The notes beneath the pieces were generated by a model. It was not told the origin of the DNA, did not search any database, and saw only the letters and a list, made by a program, of their open reading frames with translations. Below, one piece after another: positions 38,406 to 51,007 of a stretch of 64,000 bases of DNA; positions within the stretch are counted from its first letter, which is position 1, and each line of letters begins with the position of its first letter. This DNA comes from Chrysomallon squamiferum (lineage: Eukaryota > Mollusca > Gastropoda > Neomphalida > Peltospiridae), in NCBI GenBank assembly GCA_012295275.1, contig CM022679.1, positions 14,212,842 through 14,276,841 on the forward strand. The letters are read 5' to 3'. The translations under genes were made by a program, and so were the position numbers.

Positions 38406-38708
38406 TCTTTAAGTTTTAAAATGGACAGTCTTTATCTAGTTTTTATTGTGCTTTGAAAGATTGGAATCTTTAAGTTTAAAATGGACAGTCTTTATCTGTT
38501 TTTATTGTGCTTTGAAAGATTTGAATCTTTAAGTTTAAAAATGGACAGTCTGTATCTAGTTTTTATTCTGCTTTGAAAGATTTGAATCTTTAAGTTTTAA
38601 AATGGACAGTCTGTATCTAGTTTTTATGGTGCTTTGAAAGATTTGAATCTTTAAGTTTAAAAATGGACAGGCTGTAGTCTAATGATTAGAATGAAGGTTA
38701 GGGCTTTG
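38406..38708 (+). repeat. 61-bp tandem array, five copies
   Basis: Units starting TCTTTAAGTTT.AAAATGG lie at 38406, 38467, 38526, 38587 and 38648 and differ by only a few bases, so the array is young. The fifth copy runs straight into a SINE head. Confidence 0.9.
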
Positions 38709-39035
38709 AGAAGATTCAGTTTAAAAATGGGCAGGATGTAGTCTCTACTGTGGCATGATGGGTTACAGGATCAATCCTGCCAAGTGGATACATTTAGCAT
38801 TTACCTTTCTAACCATGCCAAATGACTGCTTTATCCAAAAAACTTGGTTTGTACTTTCCTGTCTGTGGGAAGGTATACACATATAAAATATTCCTTGCTG
38901 CTAATTAAAAAAGCATAGCCCACTGTATGATATCAGCAGGTTTCTTTTCTTTTTATGTGTACTGTCTTTATACTACATATATGATGTCATATCACTGTAC
39001 ATTTAAAATGTGTTGACAAATAAAACATTTCTTTC
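38640..39035 (+). mobile_element. SINE, near full length, fused to a 61-bp tandem array
   Basis: A head with AGTCTAATGATTAGAATGAA, a B-box-like GGTTACAGGATCAATCC, the core CTGTCTGTGGGAAGGTATAC, TTGCTGCTAATTAAAAAAGC, CAGCAGGTTTCTTTTC, and a tail AAAATGTGTTGACAAATAAA ending in ACATTTCTTTCTGAC. This is the best-preserved copy and sets the family definition here. The preceding 61-bp array carries a related head-like start at about 38348-38400. Confidence 0.7.
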
Positions 39036-39599
39036 TGACTTCATTTCAGAACATTTTTAAATTACCAACTGTGTTACTGATTTTCGGAACATATTTCTGT
39101 TTTTATTAATCTGATGAAAGGAACGCTTCATTTTTAACTGAAACTGCCCACCATTGTGTTCAAATTAGCATTCATTTCTTTCATTATCGAAGTGAAGGAA
39201 ACGCCTTCAGTGGTAGATACAACATTACAGACAAGGGAGGTGCCACATAGCAGTGACAATAACTTTCAGTATGAAATAAACTTTTTTACACAGGACTAAA
39301 AAAAAAAAAAAAAAAAAAAAAGTATCATTTGACTATAAGTAATAGGTGTTGGGGGTGTAGCACACTTTCTGGATCATCAATTTAAAAAAAAAAATCAATA
39401 AAAAAGAAACATTCAGAGAAATATATCAGTTGATTAAAATTGGAAGTCTCGTGTCTGGATCTGAAATAGATGACTTCCCCTACCTCATCCAGAGAAATAT
39501 ATCAGCTGACTAAAAATAGGCTTGTTATCCTGGATCTTCATGTTTATGTGACTCTCTCCAACCCAGACTGAGAACAAAATCAGAGAAAAAAACAGAGAT

Positions 39600-39755
39600 G
39601 ATAAAAAATATAATAATAATTAAAGAGGAAAAAAGTAATAATAATAGTAATAAATAATAAAAATAATAATGATGATAATAATAATAATAGTAATAATAGT
39701 AATAATAATAACAACAATAAAAATGATGATGATGATAATAATAATAATAATAGTT
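39600..39755 (+). repeat. AAT/GAT-rich triplet region
   Basis: Imperfect AAT, GAT and AGT triplets; the Tyr/His-rich minus frame is an artefact. Confidence 0.9.
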
Positions 39756-40423
39756 AAAATAAATTAGTGAAATGTATTTGTTCTGCAGGTCCCCATTTCC
39801 ACAGACACACTTACTGTTTTTAAATTCACACATTTACCAAGTTCCTAAATAAACACAACAGCAAAACACAGCCACAATGTAGATAAGAAAACAGTCTGGC
39901 ATGTTTATGTTTGTAGTGTTCGGTTTTGTTTTATCTCAGCCCTCCATCGCAGTTAAGAAGCACTTTCATATCTAAATATGTTTTATTCCCTTTAGTTGGT
40001 TTGATTGTGAATCATGACTTTTCAAATAAATAAATAAATAAATAAACCATACACACTATAAATACAATAACAAAACGAAAAACAACATTTCTGATAGTAT
40101 GAGAATTTTATTTAATTTTTCAAAATCTCAATTACATATTATACTTGGTTTTGTTATATTGATCTTTCATATGGCATGAACACACATACAAGTATAGTGA
40201 CATACATAGCATTACACACATACTTGAGAATGCATATAGTGAGTCATACACAGATGTATACATACGTATGCAGAGATGCATATACACATGCAACAAACAC
40301 ATACATAAAAATTCACAATATACACAAACATACAGAATAACACACACAGCGTAACAAACACACATACTCAAATCAACAGAATGTCTTGTCTTTGTGTTCA
40401 CTCAGCACTAATCATCATTTATT

Positions 40424-40627
40424 TCAAACTGGTGTTAAAACTGAAACTGTCAGCTGTTGAGATGTTACAGATTTTTTTCTCCCTGTTTTCTGAAAACCAA
40501 TGTCAAGGTGTATGTAGCTAGTTAGCACGTGTGTCTCAGTTTGGCAGAACTTCTGTTTGGTGAACACCAGATCATCCCAGTCCCAGGGTGCATCTGCCAA
40601 GCTCACAGTCATCATCCTGATCACCAT
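40424..40627 (-). CDS. Possible small ORF, unrecognised
   Basis: A 67-codon ATG-to-TGA frame encodes non-repetitive sequence (ADAPWDWDDLVFTKQKFCQT then ETHVLTSYIHLDIG). The DNA is clearly more GC-rich than its surroundings, and AATAAA begins just after the stop. No homologous family is recognised. The plus strand here also has a moderately open frame ending ATG|GTAAAG, so this may be an exon on the other strand or a transposon fragment. Confidence 0.2.
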   Translation of the reverse strand: MVIRMMTVSLADAPWDWDDLVFTKQKFCQTETHVLTSYIHLDIGFQKTGRKKSVTSQQLTVSVLTPV

Positions 40628-40689
40628 GGTAAAGTTGTTTTGGGGGAAAAGTTATGAAGATGAGTCCGAAGACAGGATTGGCAAATGAA

Positions 40690-41180
40690 TAATTTGGTTT
40701 TGTGGTTTGATGATTGTGTGTGTGTGTGTGTGTGTGTGTGTTTATATGTGTTTCTATATTAGTAGGTGTAAAGAATGTATGTATGGATGAATGAGATTGT
40801 GTTTATGTTTGTGTGTTTTATGTGTCTTTATGTATAGGAAGAGTTTGGTTCCATTTTCTTTGTTTTGAGAAAAATGACTATTTCTGCTCTGGAGTTTATA
40901 ATGTTATGTAACAAAGGTCTATAGTCTTCTGTGTAGATTAGACATGGATATAGAATTTTGGGGAAAATGATTATGGGGCGTTGAACAGTCATCAAACGCT
41001 GAACGATATTTTATGGTGTTTTTTTTTTAAATTTTGATTTTGGCGTTTATTGCATTTTTGAATTAAAGTCTTCATATGATATGTAAATATGTGTGTGTGT
41101 GTGTGTGTGTATGTATTTATATGTGTGTGTACATACATGTACATATGTTGTATGTGTATATATGTATATTTTGTTTTTTT
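40690..41180 (+). repeat. (TG)n tracts
   Basis: Perfect TG at 40713-40742 and 41090-41111, imperfect TATG around them. Confidence 0.9.
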
Positions 41181-41363
41181 TTTGTATATTTAGGTGTATG
41201 TGTGCTACTGTATGTAAATATCTGTCTGTTTATTATCTCTGTTATAACATACTTTGCATCTGGTTCTATTTCTGTAAAGTTTACATGCAGTAAAGTTATC
41301 TCTCTTTCACATTTAAATCTGCTTTACAACAACTGATCTTTGGACGTACAGAACAGATATGTG

Positions 41364-41571
41364 AACACAACAACAACAACAGTAGCAACAACAGGGACAA
41401 CAACAACAACCGCAACCACAATGACAATGTTAATAAATTTAAAAGAATGTTTTGAAAATTAGATTCTCTAAAAGAAGAATTTTGAACTGCTGAAGTTCAT
41501 TGCTTTTAAAAACATTATCAATCAATCAGTCAGTTAATCAATAAATTAAAAAAACAAAGCAAATTAGAGTG

Positions 41572-41603
<32 letters not shown>
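41364..41603 (+). repeat. AAC triplets and (TG)n
   Basis: CAA-type triplets at 41366-41420 and TG at 41574-41603. Confidence 0.9.
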
Positions 41604-41607
<4 letters not shown>

Positions 41608-42559
41608 CAAAACAAAGAAAAAAGGTAACAGGCATTTTCAAATCTTTAAACTTAGTTAACTGATATTCCACTTTTTGTTATGTCAGGTTAGCTGGTTAGC
41701 TGGTTAGTAGGTTAGTGACCCATATAACACACACTGTTACAAATACCTTGTTTAGCTGTGAGCCAAAAAATCCTGAAAATAACTCGTTTTAAAATTTGAT
41801 TAGAAAGAACTAGTTACTAAACTCGATGAAGGGAGAGAACTCCAGTAGACTTGTTTATAGTTTTCTACAGTTGTAGTAGAACATTGACTTTTAGCTCAGT
41901 TGATGAATTTATTGGAGCATGTTGACTCAGTTGATGTCATAAATAGATGAACTGTATTAAGAGTGCAGAGTTAGTTATTCTGGGGAAGTCATTAGTACAC
42001 ATGTGTTCATATCATTTTGTTTCTCTGTACTTATTAACACTACACTAGGTGGTTTCCTTTTTTTTTTCCTTTTTTTTTTTTAATACAAACTCCACCTGTT
42101 TAGAAAATTTATATCAGTAATCTGATTTTATTAATATCTCTGTAATAACTTATTACAAACTATTTTTTGTTTGTTTTGTATATTGAAACAGTATTTCAAA
42201 ATATATTTCATTTATTACTTTAAAATGATAATAATAATAACAATTATGATCATTATTATTATTGTTTTTGTTGTTGTTACTATAATCATCATCATCATCA
42301 TCATTATTATAGTTACTATTATTTATATCTGCTTGAGAAGACTTGAAACTTAAAAGCAATAGAAAAATATAGAGCACTGTCTTAAAAGATTTTCTTCTTT
42401 TTTTTCTTCACTTTTTTGTCAAAAAAGATTAAAGAAAGTAAAGTTTGGGACTCAGTCTTAATATTGTATTTGCATTGTCATTAAATATGTGCAAAAATTG
42501 TTCCTTCATTCTGTTTTAACTAATAAACTAAACAGAATATGTTACTGAAATTTTTGAGG

Positions 42560-42880
42560 TAATTTGTAAATACTACTGTAATGTAATACAATGTAAATAC
42601 ACTTAAAGCAAATTTTTAACATTTAAAGCATATATTTTAACTAATTTGCAGTTACACATTGTTACATTGTTTTAACATTGTGTAATACTTACACAGAAGT
42701 ACTTTAACAAAGTAACACTTGTTACTAAATAGTTATTTATTAATAATGTAACAGTAGTTATAAAGTATTTACCTATTTATTAGTAATATAACATTTTAAT
42801 AAATTATAACAGTTCTTGTAACAGTGTAACATTAGTTTTAAAAGACTTCTTTGTTTATGTAACATTTCTGAAGCATTTCT
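42560..42880 (+). repeat. Degenerate AT-rich tandem repeat, unit about 60 bp
   Basis: GTAACAnTnGTTAnAAAGTA and TATTTATTAnTAATnTAACA blocks alternate through the interval. Boundaries are vague. Confidence 0.4.
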
Positions 42881-43879
42881 TTGTAAACACTTTAACACCA
42901 GTTATGAAGTCAGGCTTTTAAAAGAAACTAAGTTATTTTTGTAGTGTGATTTTTAGATCTTTGTTTGACACGTTCTGTTTGTTTCTCACTGGGAAGCTTT
43001 GTCTGCTGGTCAGTTTGGCGTCATGTGGTCAGTCTCAACAAATACCTGCACTGTCCATTTACACACTGTCTGCTGCTGCTGTTGATCTGTGAGAAGAAAT
43101 AAATTTGTTCTTCTGTCTTGATAATTTCAACTTAAATATAACTGGCTGGCTTTTCATCATTCTTCTTCTTTGGGTTCTTTTTTCTTTCTTTTCTTTTCTT
43201 CTTCTACTGTAAATTTTTTATTTTTTTTTATTTTTTTTAAATTTAATTTTTTCTGTGTGCATAATATCTGTTTGAGATTCACAGTTGCACCTGTTTGTCC
43301 CTATTTTTCACCAGCTGCAATTAAGTTCAGTAAATATAACGTTTTGAAAGTTATAAATATCTTCGTTATTGTACTTTCCTTCTTTTTTTTTATTTTTTTT
43401 TTTTACCCCTTGCCCTGGGGTGTTTTCTGTATGTATGTGTAAATATGTATGTGTGACTGTCTGTCTATATGCCTGTGAGCCCTGAGTCTGAATATATGTG
43501 CATAAGTCTGATTTTGTGTTATTTATACTTACGTATATATCCATTAATAGGTATGTGTAGATTTATTTGGACAGTATTACAGTTGCTACTTAAAACAGAT
43601 TTTTATAAATTATCACCACTTATTTACAAAAATGAACAAGAAATCAACACAATGCCTTTTTAAATCACATTTTAACTGGGCCAGAAAGAAAGAAAGAAAA
43701 AACCCACAAAAAAAACACAACAATACCTTGTAAATAAATAGCCCTTAAAACAGATATTAATGACTATACTGAGCTAAAATAGAAAAAAATACTGCTATTA
43801 TGTAACTATTTCATTTCATCCCACCCAAGCTAGAAGACAGTCTACCCATCTGTGTTAGACAACCAGCTTTTAATGTAAC

Positions 43880-44005
43880 ACACACACACTCACACGCATA
43901 CACAAAACTACATACAGACACACAAACACATACACACACACAGACACACACACACACACACACACACACTCAGACACATACATGCACAAAAACACACACA
44001 CAGTA
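43880..44005 (+). repeat. CA-rich region
   Basis: Imperfect CA/CATA with a clean run near 43945-43968. Confidence 0.93.
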
Positions 44006-44724
44006 TATTTTTAATAATGGTACCTATTAAATATGTATTATATAGTATTAACAGGGATCAGTTATATGACCAGGTATAAATAAAATCTCTTATTATATAA
44101 ACATAATTACAGGTTTCCTATTTTTTCTTCTTTACTTAATGCAAACAAAGGTTGTTACTTATTTATTTATTTACTTATTTATTTATTTGTTTGTTTTTAT
44201 TTCATGTTCATATTGTATATTTTACTTTTAAAATTTACAGTTAAAATTCTAACACACTGGTTTCTGTGCCCAGTTGATTTAAGAACATCACAAATTAAAA
44301 ATGGAATAAAATAGAACATGCCATGTTTTGGGAGTGTGGTTTGCTACTGTAGAAGCCTTGTAAAATAAGTTTTAAACATGATTCATTTTATGGAGTGTTT
44401 ATTGCAGTGTTGAATCTTGATACATCTGTGTGGATCATTGTTTTGGGTTTTTTTTACAGTATAATATGTACATTACCTAAACAGTGCTTGTTATGAATGG
44501 TGTATATATAACATGATCGCTAATGAATGGTTTGTTTTAATTTCAGTTATGTAATCAATATATCTTGTTTCAGACATTTTTTTGAAAAGAAAGGTAAACC
44601 AGTAGATGTTTAATATTGGCGTCTTGTAAGTCTTCATGCATATGGTAGTATCAGTAAAAGATTCCTGACATCTGAAAAAAAAATAAAAATAAAAATAAAT
44701 AAAAAATGTACCCTTGTAAACTGA

Positions 44725-44866
44725 TTATGGCTTTACTCTCTAATTATGTCCATTACACTTAACCCCTGTATGTGAATTATCCTTAACCACATACGTGGCA
44801 CCACATAAACCATACATTACAAAAGTGTTGAGTGCATCATTGTTGAATAAAACATTTCTTCCTTTT
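44725..44866 (+). mobile_element. SINE 3' tail fragment
   Basis: CCTTAACCACATACGTGGC, CACCACATAAACC, then GTGTTGAGTGCATCATTG and AATAAAACATTTCTTCC reproduce the tail of the family more faithfully than the copy at 39.0 kb. The core and head are not evident upstream. Confidence 0.6.
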
Positions 44867-44920
44867 GTTGCTGTGAAAGCTTTATACCAGGTGAATGGGT
44901 AGGAATGCCTGTATTTGGTG

Positions 44921-45180
44921 TCAAGTCTTTCGGGCTAATTTAACAAAACACTTTACGAGGTTTACCGTTTGACAGGACACTGTGACCGTGTCATGCTTTT
45001 GGTGTGGACTGCAATTAACATCGGCTACGTGGAAGATGCTGGTAGTTGCTAAACTGTCGGCCAAATGTTGGCAAATTTTTCGGATACCTGCAACAGGTGA
45101 GTCTTTGATTGTACCTGTGTGTTTGTTGTCACCTGTCAGAGACGAGAGGTGTGACATGGAAGTCCTGAAGGTAAAGTTTA
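44921..45180. other. CpG-richer island with open frames on both strands; possible exon or unknown repeat
   Basis: There is a 78-codon frame on the minus strand (IRKICQHLADSLATTSIF...) and a 90-codon frame on the plus strand (TSATWKMLVVAKLSAKCWQI...). A perfect CAG|GTGAGT donor lies on the plus strand at 45094-45102, and an acceptor-like TTTACCTTCAG lies on the minus strand. Long frames on both strands in AT-rich DNA point to a once-coding or repeat-derived fragment. It begins about 55 bp right of a SINE tail. Confidence 0.22.
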
Positions 45181-45259
45181 TTGCCCTTGTTGTTCAACAG
45201 ATATTGATTGTGTATTTCTCTTCTGTATTACGTTTTGGTATTTGCAGAAAATAAAATTT

Positions 45260-46239
45260 AATTTTTATTCTGATTTTTAAAGAGAAAGATAATTACTTTG
45301 TGGATTAACCTATTTGTATGATCACCTGTTTTTTAAAATCATCTTTTCACATTATAAAAATTATAATTTTATTTCTGTTTATTGTTTGTGTGTATATACA
45401 CATAGTTATAGACTGACAGATAGACTGATATACATATATATAATTAAACTGGGAAAGTCTTCAACTGACATGATTTGATGTCAATGTCATCATAGGAAAT
45501 GATTTCTGTTTATACTTAAAATTTTAAAGGGAGTGGGAGATGATGTTTAAAAATTCTCTTTTATATTCCAGTAATGATAACATAATTTTATTAAAATTAG
45601 CTGTTTTTTAAAAAATAAATATAATAGTAATAAATAATTTTTAAACTCAAACTTTTGAACAAATAAATTAAATATGACATAATATATAAATTTTATTTTT
45701 TTGTTATTTAAATAAAAACAATAAGAATAACAACAACAGCAATAAAAATTACTACATCATTGGTGATGATGATGATGTTGATGATGATAATAGTAATAAT
45801 AACAAAAACAAAAAGAAACCCCCCAAAACCCCCCCAAAAAACAAACAATAATAGTAATATCAATTAAGATAAAAAAACACACATCTAGAGGTTAAACACT
45901 TAGTTACTTTGGATTCATACATCTCGTATATCAAATCAAAAATGCTAATGATCTCAGCTACAGAGTGTGTGTATAAGTGGTCACCCTTGTGGTTAGGGTT
46001 ATAAAAGACACAGTTTAACAGACAAACAGCTCTGTTTAGGGTCTGTTAACCCTCCTAAGTGGCCTCGTCTGCTTGTCTTTGTGTGGACAGATGACAGCCA
46101 GACACAAGATTTCAGTGTTAAGCTGTTTGCACACAGGGATAATCTGGCGGCAAATACCGTAGTCTCGCAGTAATCTCGTGTACACGCACATTTCCCTGCA
46201 GGCAGTAGTAGGTGGAGGAATGCAGCATGCAGGTCACTG
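45260..46239. other. No gene seen
   Basis: AT-rich, then a GC- and CpG-richer unique stretch (46030-46240) with an inverted pair TTAACAGAC/GTCTGTTAA; possibly regulatory. Confidence 0.4.
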
Positions 46240-46680
46240 ATGTGGCCTGAATGTAGTGTGAATGTAGTGTGAATGTTGTGTGAATGTTGTGTGAATGTAG
46301 TGTGAGTGTAATGTGAGTGTATGTGTAGTGTGAATGTAATGAATATGAGTGTAATGTGAATGTAATGTGAATGTAATGTGAATGTAGTGTGACTGTAGTA
46401 TGAATGTCTATGTAGTGTGAATGTAGTGTGAATGTAGTGTGACTAGTGTGAATGTAGTGTGAATGTAATGTGAATGTAGTGTGAGTGTAATGTGAGTGTA
46501 ATGTGAATGTAATGTGAATGTAGTGTGACTGTAGTATGAATGTCTATGTAGTGTGGCTGTAGTGTGAATGTGATGTGAATGTAGTGTGACTGTAGTGTGA
46601 ATGTAGTGTGAATGTAGTGTGACTAGTGTGAATGTAGTGTGACTGTAGTGTGTGTTGACTGTAGTGTGAATGAATGGCAC
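46240..46680 (+). repeat. Minisatellite, unit about 11 bp (AATGTAGTGTG)
   Basis: AATGTAGTGTG and variants (AATGTAATGTG, ACTGTAGTGTG, AATGTTGTGTG) repeat some 35-40 times, with longer duplicated blocks. The minus-strand frame is a matching THITLHSHY-type repeat and not a protein gene. Confidence 0.9.
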
Positions 46681-46719
46681 AGTGTGATGTGATGTGGATG
46701 TAGTGTGATGGACAGATGG

Positions 46720-46975
46720 ATGGATGGGACAATCTGAATGAATGAGTGAAATGGAAATGGGATAGTGTGAGTGAATGAAAGAATAAATGGGATAGCATGA
46801 GTGAAAGAATAAATGAATGAGACAGTGTGAGCGAATGAATGAATAGGTTGGATAGTGTAAGTGAATGAAAGAATGGATGAATGAAATAGTATGAGTGAAT
46901 GAAAGAATAAATAAGTGGGATAGTGTGAGTGAATGAAAGAATAAATAAGTGGGATAGTGTGAGCAAATTAATGAG
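46720..46975 (+). repeat. Minisatellite, unit about 34 bp
   Basis: GGGATAGTGTGAGTGAATG followed by AAAGAATAAATAAGT, with two nearly identical copies at 46917-46950 and 46951 onward and diverged copies to the left. It adjoins the 11-bp array and shares its GTGTGAnTGAATG core. Confidence 0.85.
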
Positions 46976-47619
46976 ATACTAACTTGGTTCCACTCAGACT
47001 GAGTATTTGTTTAACTAAGCTATCACAGGATAAAAATGTTTTATTTTCTTAATTAAAGTTTACCTTACAGGTTGTAAAACTGCTCCTTTTTCAGATTTAT
47101 TCATTTATTCATTTATTTACTCATTGTTTGTTTACTTCTTTATTGAAATAAGCTTTAGAGCTTGGTGGTTTAATTAATCCTTGTTGTTTATTTATTTATT
47201 TATTCATTCATTTATTTATTTCATACATTAAGCCATAGGGCTGGATATTATTTGCAGTCTTTATTAACATATAAGTATAAATAATGTATCATATTAAGTT
47301 GTTGGGTTTTTTCTTTCTTTCTTTTCTTTGTTTTGTAAATATTGTTTTTCTTTCTTAGGCTTAAGTTCAGATATTTATTATCATAATGTTACATAATATT
47401 AATTCATATGGTTATACACAGACACGAGCTGAATGATTATACGTTCATTTTCACATTAATCTTATACTTAATGCTTTTAAAATCTACATGTTTTGTATCG
47501 TATTTTAGTCATTAATATTACTATGTCTCTTAAAAGGAAGTTTTTGTAATAATATACAGTGGGTACTACAACGAAAGAAAAAATGTTTCTGATGTGTTTT
47601 TAACAGTATACATTTAGTG

Positions 47620-47653
<34 letters not shown>

Positions 47654-48052
47654 AAAAAAATAAAACAACAACAAAAAACAAAAAAAAAAAAATGACCAAA
47701 CAAATCAAACAACAACAAGAAATTTGAAAAAAACAGACAAATTTTTCTTTTGATGAATTTAATATAGAATTACAGTGGCCTTACACTTGACTGTGAGTAG
47801 AAGGTGGTACAATATCTACTGTTATTCATGTCATTATCTGAACTTACCTCAGGCAGTATCTAGCATCAAGACATCTTTTATTTTCATTTTTAGCATTATA
47901 TATTTTTTTGTTAATTATTGACATATTTTAATCTTTTTAAAAATTACATTTCATTTTATTTATATATTTATTTATTTAATATTTTAATTTAATTTAATTT
48001 AAAAATAATTTCTTTATTTATTTTTTTTCTTTATTTATATTTTATTTTATTA

Positions 48053-48095
<43 letters not shown>

Positions 48096-48902
48096 ATATA
48101 TATTTTTTTAAATATTGTTTAAATCTTTTACATCAAGTGAGACCTTGTAACAAACATAATTTGTGTTAATTTGCATATAAAATTTGATGGCCTCCTTTTG
48201 ACATTAAAATTCTATTTTACTGTGTTTATAATTTCAACATATTTTTGGAAAAGTTATCAGCAAGACATATGGTTTGTGTGAAGATCTTAAAAAAGTGCAT
48301 TTCTGTATATCAAGGGGTGAAAAAAAAAACCAACATTTAAATTTTATTTTTATTTTTTATGATTCTTCTGTTGCTGATATGAACCAGACCTTCTTTGATA
48401 AAATATAGCGTTTTAAAAACTAATGGCAAATTTATATATCCCATCTTTTAACTCCTGATTCTGGTGCCAGTTGGAGGCCTTCAAGAGGTTACATGAAATC
48501 AGGTTAACACTTCCATAAGTTTAAAAATAGACTCTGTTTTATTGTCTGTTTTATTTTGGTAACTTGGTCGTAACGACTGTAATTTCCTTCTTTTATTTTT
48601 TATTTTTTTTTCAAAATAATTTTTCTCAGCTTTCTCAGCCATTCTGCACCAAATCCTCTTGCAGGGCACACACATACATAATGTAATCTGCAGATTATTA
48701 TTTTTTTTCTTTTGCTCTATCCATAAATCAGCACAACAGGTGAGTGAAAAGATATTACCTTAATCCCAGCAAAAATCTTCAGAAAAATCTTCTCTGCAAT
48801 TAAACTTGATGAGTGGGGTTTGAGTAAACACCTAGTTGTTGTTTTTTTTGAATGTTTTTTTTTCTCTCTCTCTCTCTCTCTCGCAAGACTTTGGCTTAAA
48901 CA
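46976..48902. other. No gene seen
   Basis: TTTA- and ATT-type repeats and poly(A). CAACAG|GTGAGT at about 48735-48746 is donor-like without a convincing exon. Confidence 0.45.
47622..47652 (+). repeat. Poly(A), about 30 nt
   Basis: A run followed by AAAT and CAAC variants. Confidence 0.95.
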
Positions 48903-49013
48903 CACCTGCATGTGCCATATATGGGTTTCTGTGTGGGGCGCTGGAATGACCCCGAGTGTTCTTGAAGATGAGTAACCATGTGACTGAAGGAATGCACCAA
49001 GTTCCAAATTTAG
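48903..49013. promoter_or_regulatory. Candidate muscle/cytoskeletal enhancer: CArG, TEAD and E-box cluster
   Basis: CACCTG (48903-48908), CATGTG (48909-48914) and a perfect CArG box CCATATATGG (48915-48924) abut without a gap. GGAATG (TEAD core) follows at 48943-48948 and 48989-48994, a further CATGTG at 48977-48982, and a CArG-like CCAAATTTAG at 49004-49013. It lies in the presumed first intron of the PDZ gene, whose relatives are SRF/MEF2-type targets. Function is inferred. Confidence 0.35.
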
Positions 49014-49382
49014 ACTAACCTGTTTGATGTGATTCACTCATCCAGTATTATTATTATCTTCACGTCAGGGGTGTTAAAAAAAAAAAAAAAAAAAAAAAAA
49101 TAAAAAGATAAAAAAAATAAAATAAAATAAAGTCTTGTAAGTGTGTTTTTACCAGGAAAGTTAGGAAGACCAAGGCATGAAGGATAGGTAAGTAAGAAAA
49201 TGCTGTCTTAAAATTCGAAAATTGTTTTTCACCGGAAATTGTATCATACAAAAGGTAGATATTTAATTAAGATTTCCTTTTTAGCAAAATGTTAGCATGA
49301 TGGTAGAAATTTTTAATTACTGGTTTAAGTCAAGAAGAAGATATGGTGCATTTGTTGGTTGAACATTATTTTTAAAATTAAG

Positions 49383-49386
<4 letters not shown>

Positions 49387-49414
<28 letters not shown>
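49387..49414 (+). repeat. (TA)n
   Basis: Perfect run. Confidence 0.95.
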
Positions 49415-49420
<6 letters not shown>

Positions 49421-49879
49421 CTAATATCATTATTATATGGTTATTGAAACTGCATTATCAATATCATTATTATCATTATTATTATTATCAAAATTGAAGT
49501 TTGTTTTATATATATAAGATGAAGGGAAAGAGTTTTATTTTGAATTACTGCTTTAAGATTCTCATCTACAGTTTTCTGCTGTTGTGGTGCATGCTGATGC
49601 CAGTGTGTGTAAAGCATTGTGAGTACCTGGTTAGGAAGTCAGCTGTTTGTTAGATGGAGTGGAAGATCTCTGGTTCTGTCAGTCAGGGTTTTACCACAGT
49701 CTGGGTATTGGGTTTCTCGGCTCTTGTCTCATGTGTGGATGATTTCCCAGCATGTGGCCACATTCAGTGACACCTTGAATTGTTCAGATCATCTGTCACT
49801 AAACCAGGTCAGCCTTGGTGACAACCTCTCTGTCACAGTGAACTGTGTTCTTACTGTTTAGTTCATCTTTGTGTAAGTA

Positions 49880-50265
49880 AGTCAGAAATGTTTCGTAAAG
49901 AATCTTTGTGTTCTTACTGTATTGTTTATTTTTGTGTAACTTACCAATGTCTTTTTCGTAAAAAATCTTTGTGTTATTGCAATTTGTATATAAATCTTTG
50001 TATAACTGAATCAGGTCTGTTTCATAATGAATATTTGTGTTATTGCAATTTGTATATGAATCTTTGTGTTATTGCAATTTGTGTTTGAATCTTTGTATAA
50101 CTGAATCAGGTCTGTTTCATAATGAATCTTTGTGTTATTGCAATTTGTATATGAATCTTTGTATAACTGAATCAGGCCTGCTTCATAAAGAATCTTTGTT
50201 ATACAAATTTGTATATGAATCTTTGTATAACTGAATCAGGTCTGTTTCATAATGAATCTTTGGTC
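49880..50265 (+). repeat. Tandem repeat, unit about 65 bp with a 95-bp variant
   Basis: ACTGAATCAGGTCTGTTTCA starts at 50005, 50100, 50165 and 50230; the 95-bp spacing contains an extra TTGTGTTATTGCAATTTGT block. Weaker copies extend left to about 49880. Confidence 0.85.
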
Positions 50266-50897
50266 TTTACAACTCTTACATATATTCTTGTGTTATTAAA
50301 ACATGTACAAAAATTCTGTTACAAAGATCAAAATTTTAAAAATAAAGAAGTTTTCATAACATAACAGCAACAAAAACACTGACCTTTTTTAATTTAATCA
50401 ACACACACACAAAAAAAAAACGGAAAAAAAAAAGAAGAAAAAAGTTATCATAATTAAAAAAGTTTGAGTGACTTCTGTGATTGTGAATGGTATGTGTGGT
50501 TGGATACCACAGATGAGTTTTCTCTTATTGACAAGATGTGTTTTTATAACTAATATTAATCACAAGGCTGGCTTGGTATGGGACCAATGTTAGCCAAAAG
50601 TCTCGTTTTATTACTCAGTTTATTGACTGCTTGGAGCCAGTTGTATCAAACTCGGTGATATATGTGGGTTCTGTGTGTCTGTAGGTCATTCAGTTTGGCT
50701 TCCCACTGTTTATTAAAAAAGTATTGTATTTTGCTGATAAATCAGTAATATTGACAGACAGATAGCTAGATAGATGTAATTGCATTTGCATACACACACA
50801 TACTGATACAAACATACACACATAGATGACAAAAAAAATCTTTGGCAGACAGACATAAATGCACGTACATATATTACATACATAGCCAAAGTAAGAC

Positions 50898-51007
<110 letters not shown>

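Noticed and set aside
46408-46966. Thr/His/Ser-rich frames of 90 and 140 codons on the minus strand
   Set aside because: They translate the 11-bp and 34-bp minisatellites.
49619-49861. 80-codon plus frame
   Set aside because: No ATG-context, splice or family support, and it runs into the 65-bp tandem array.
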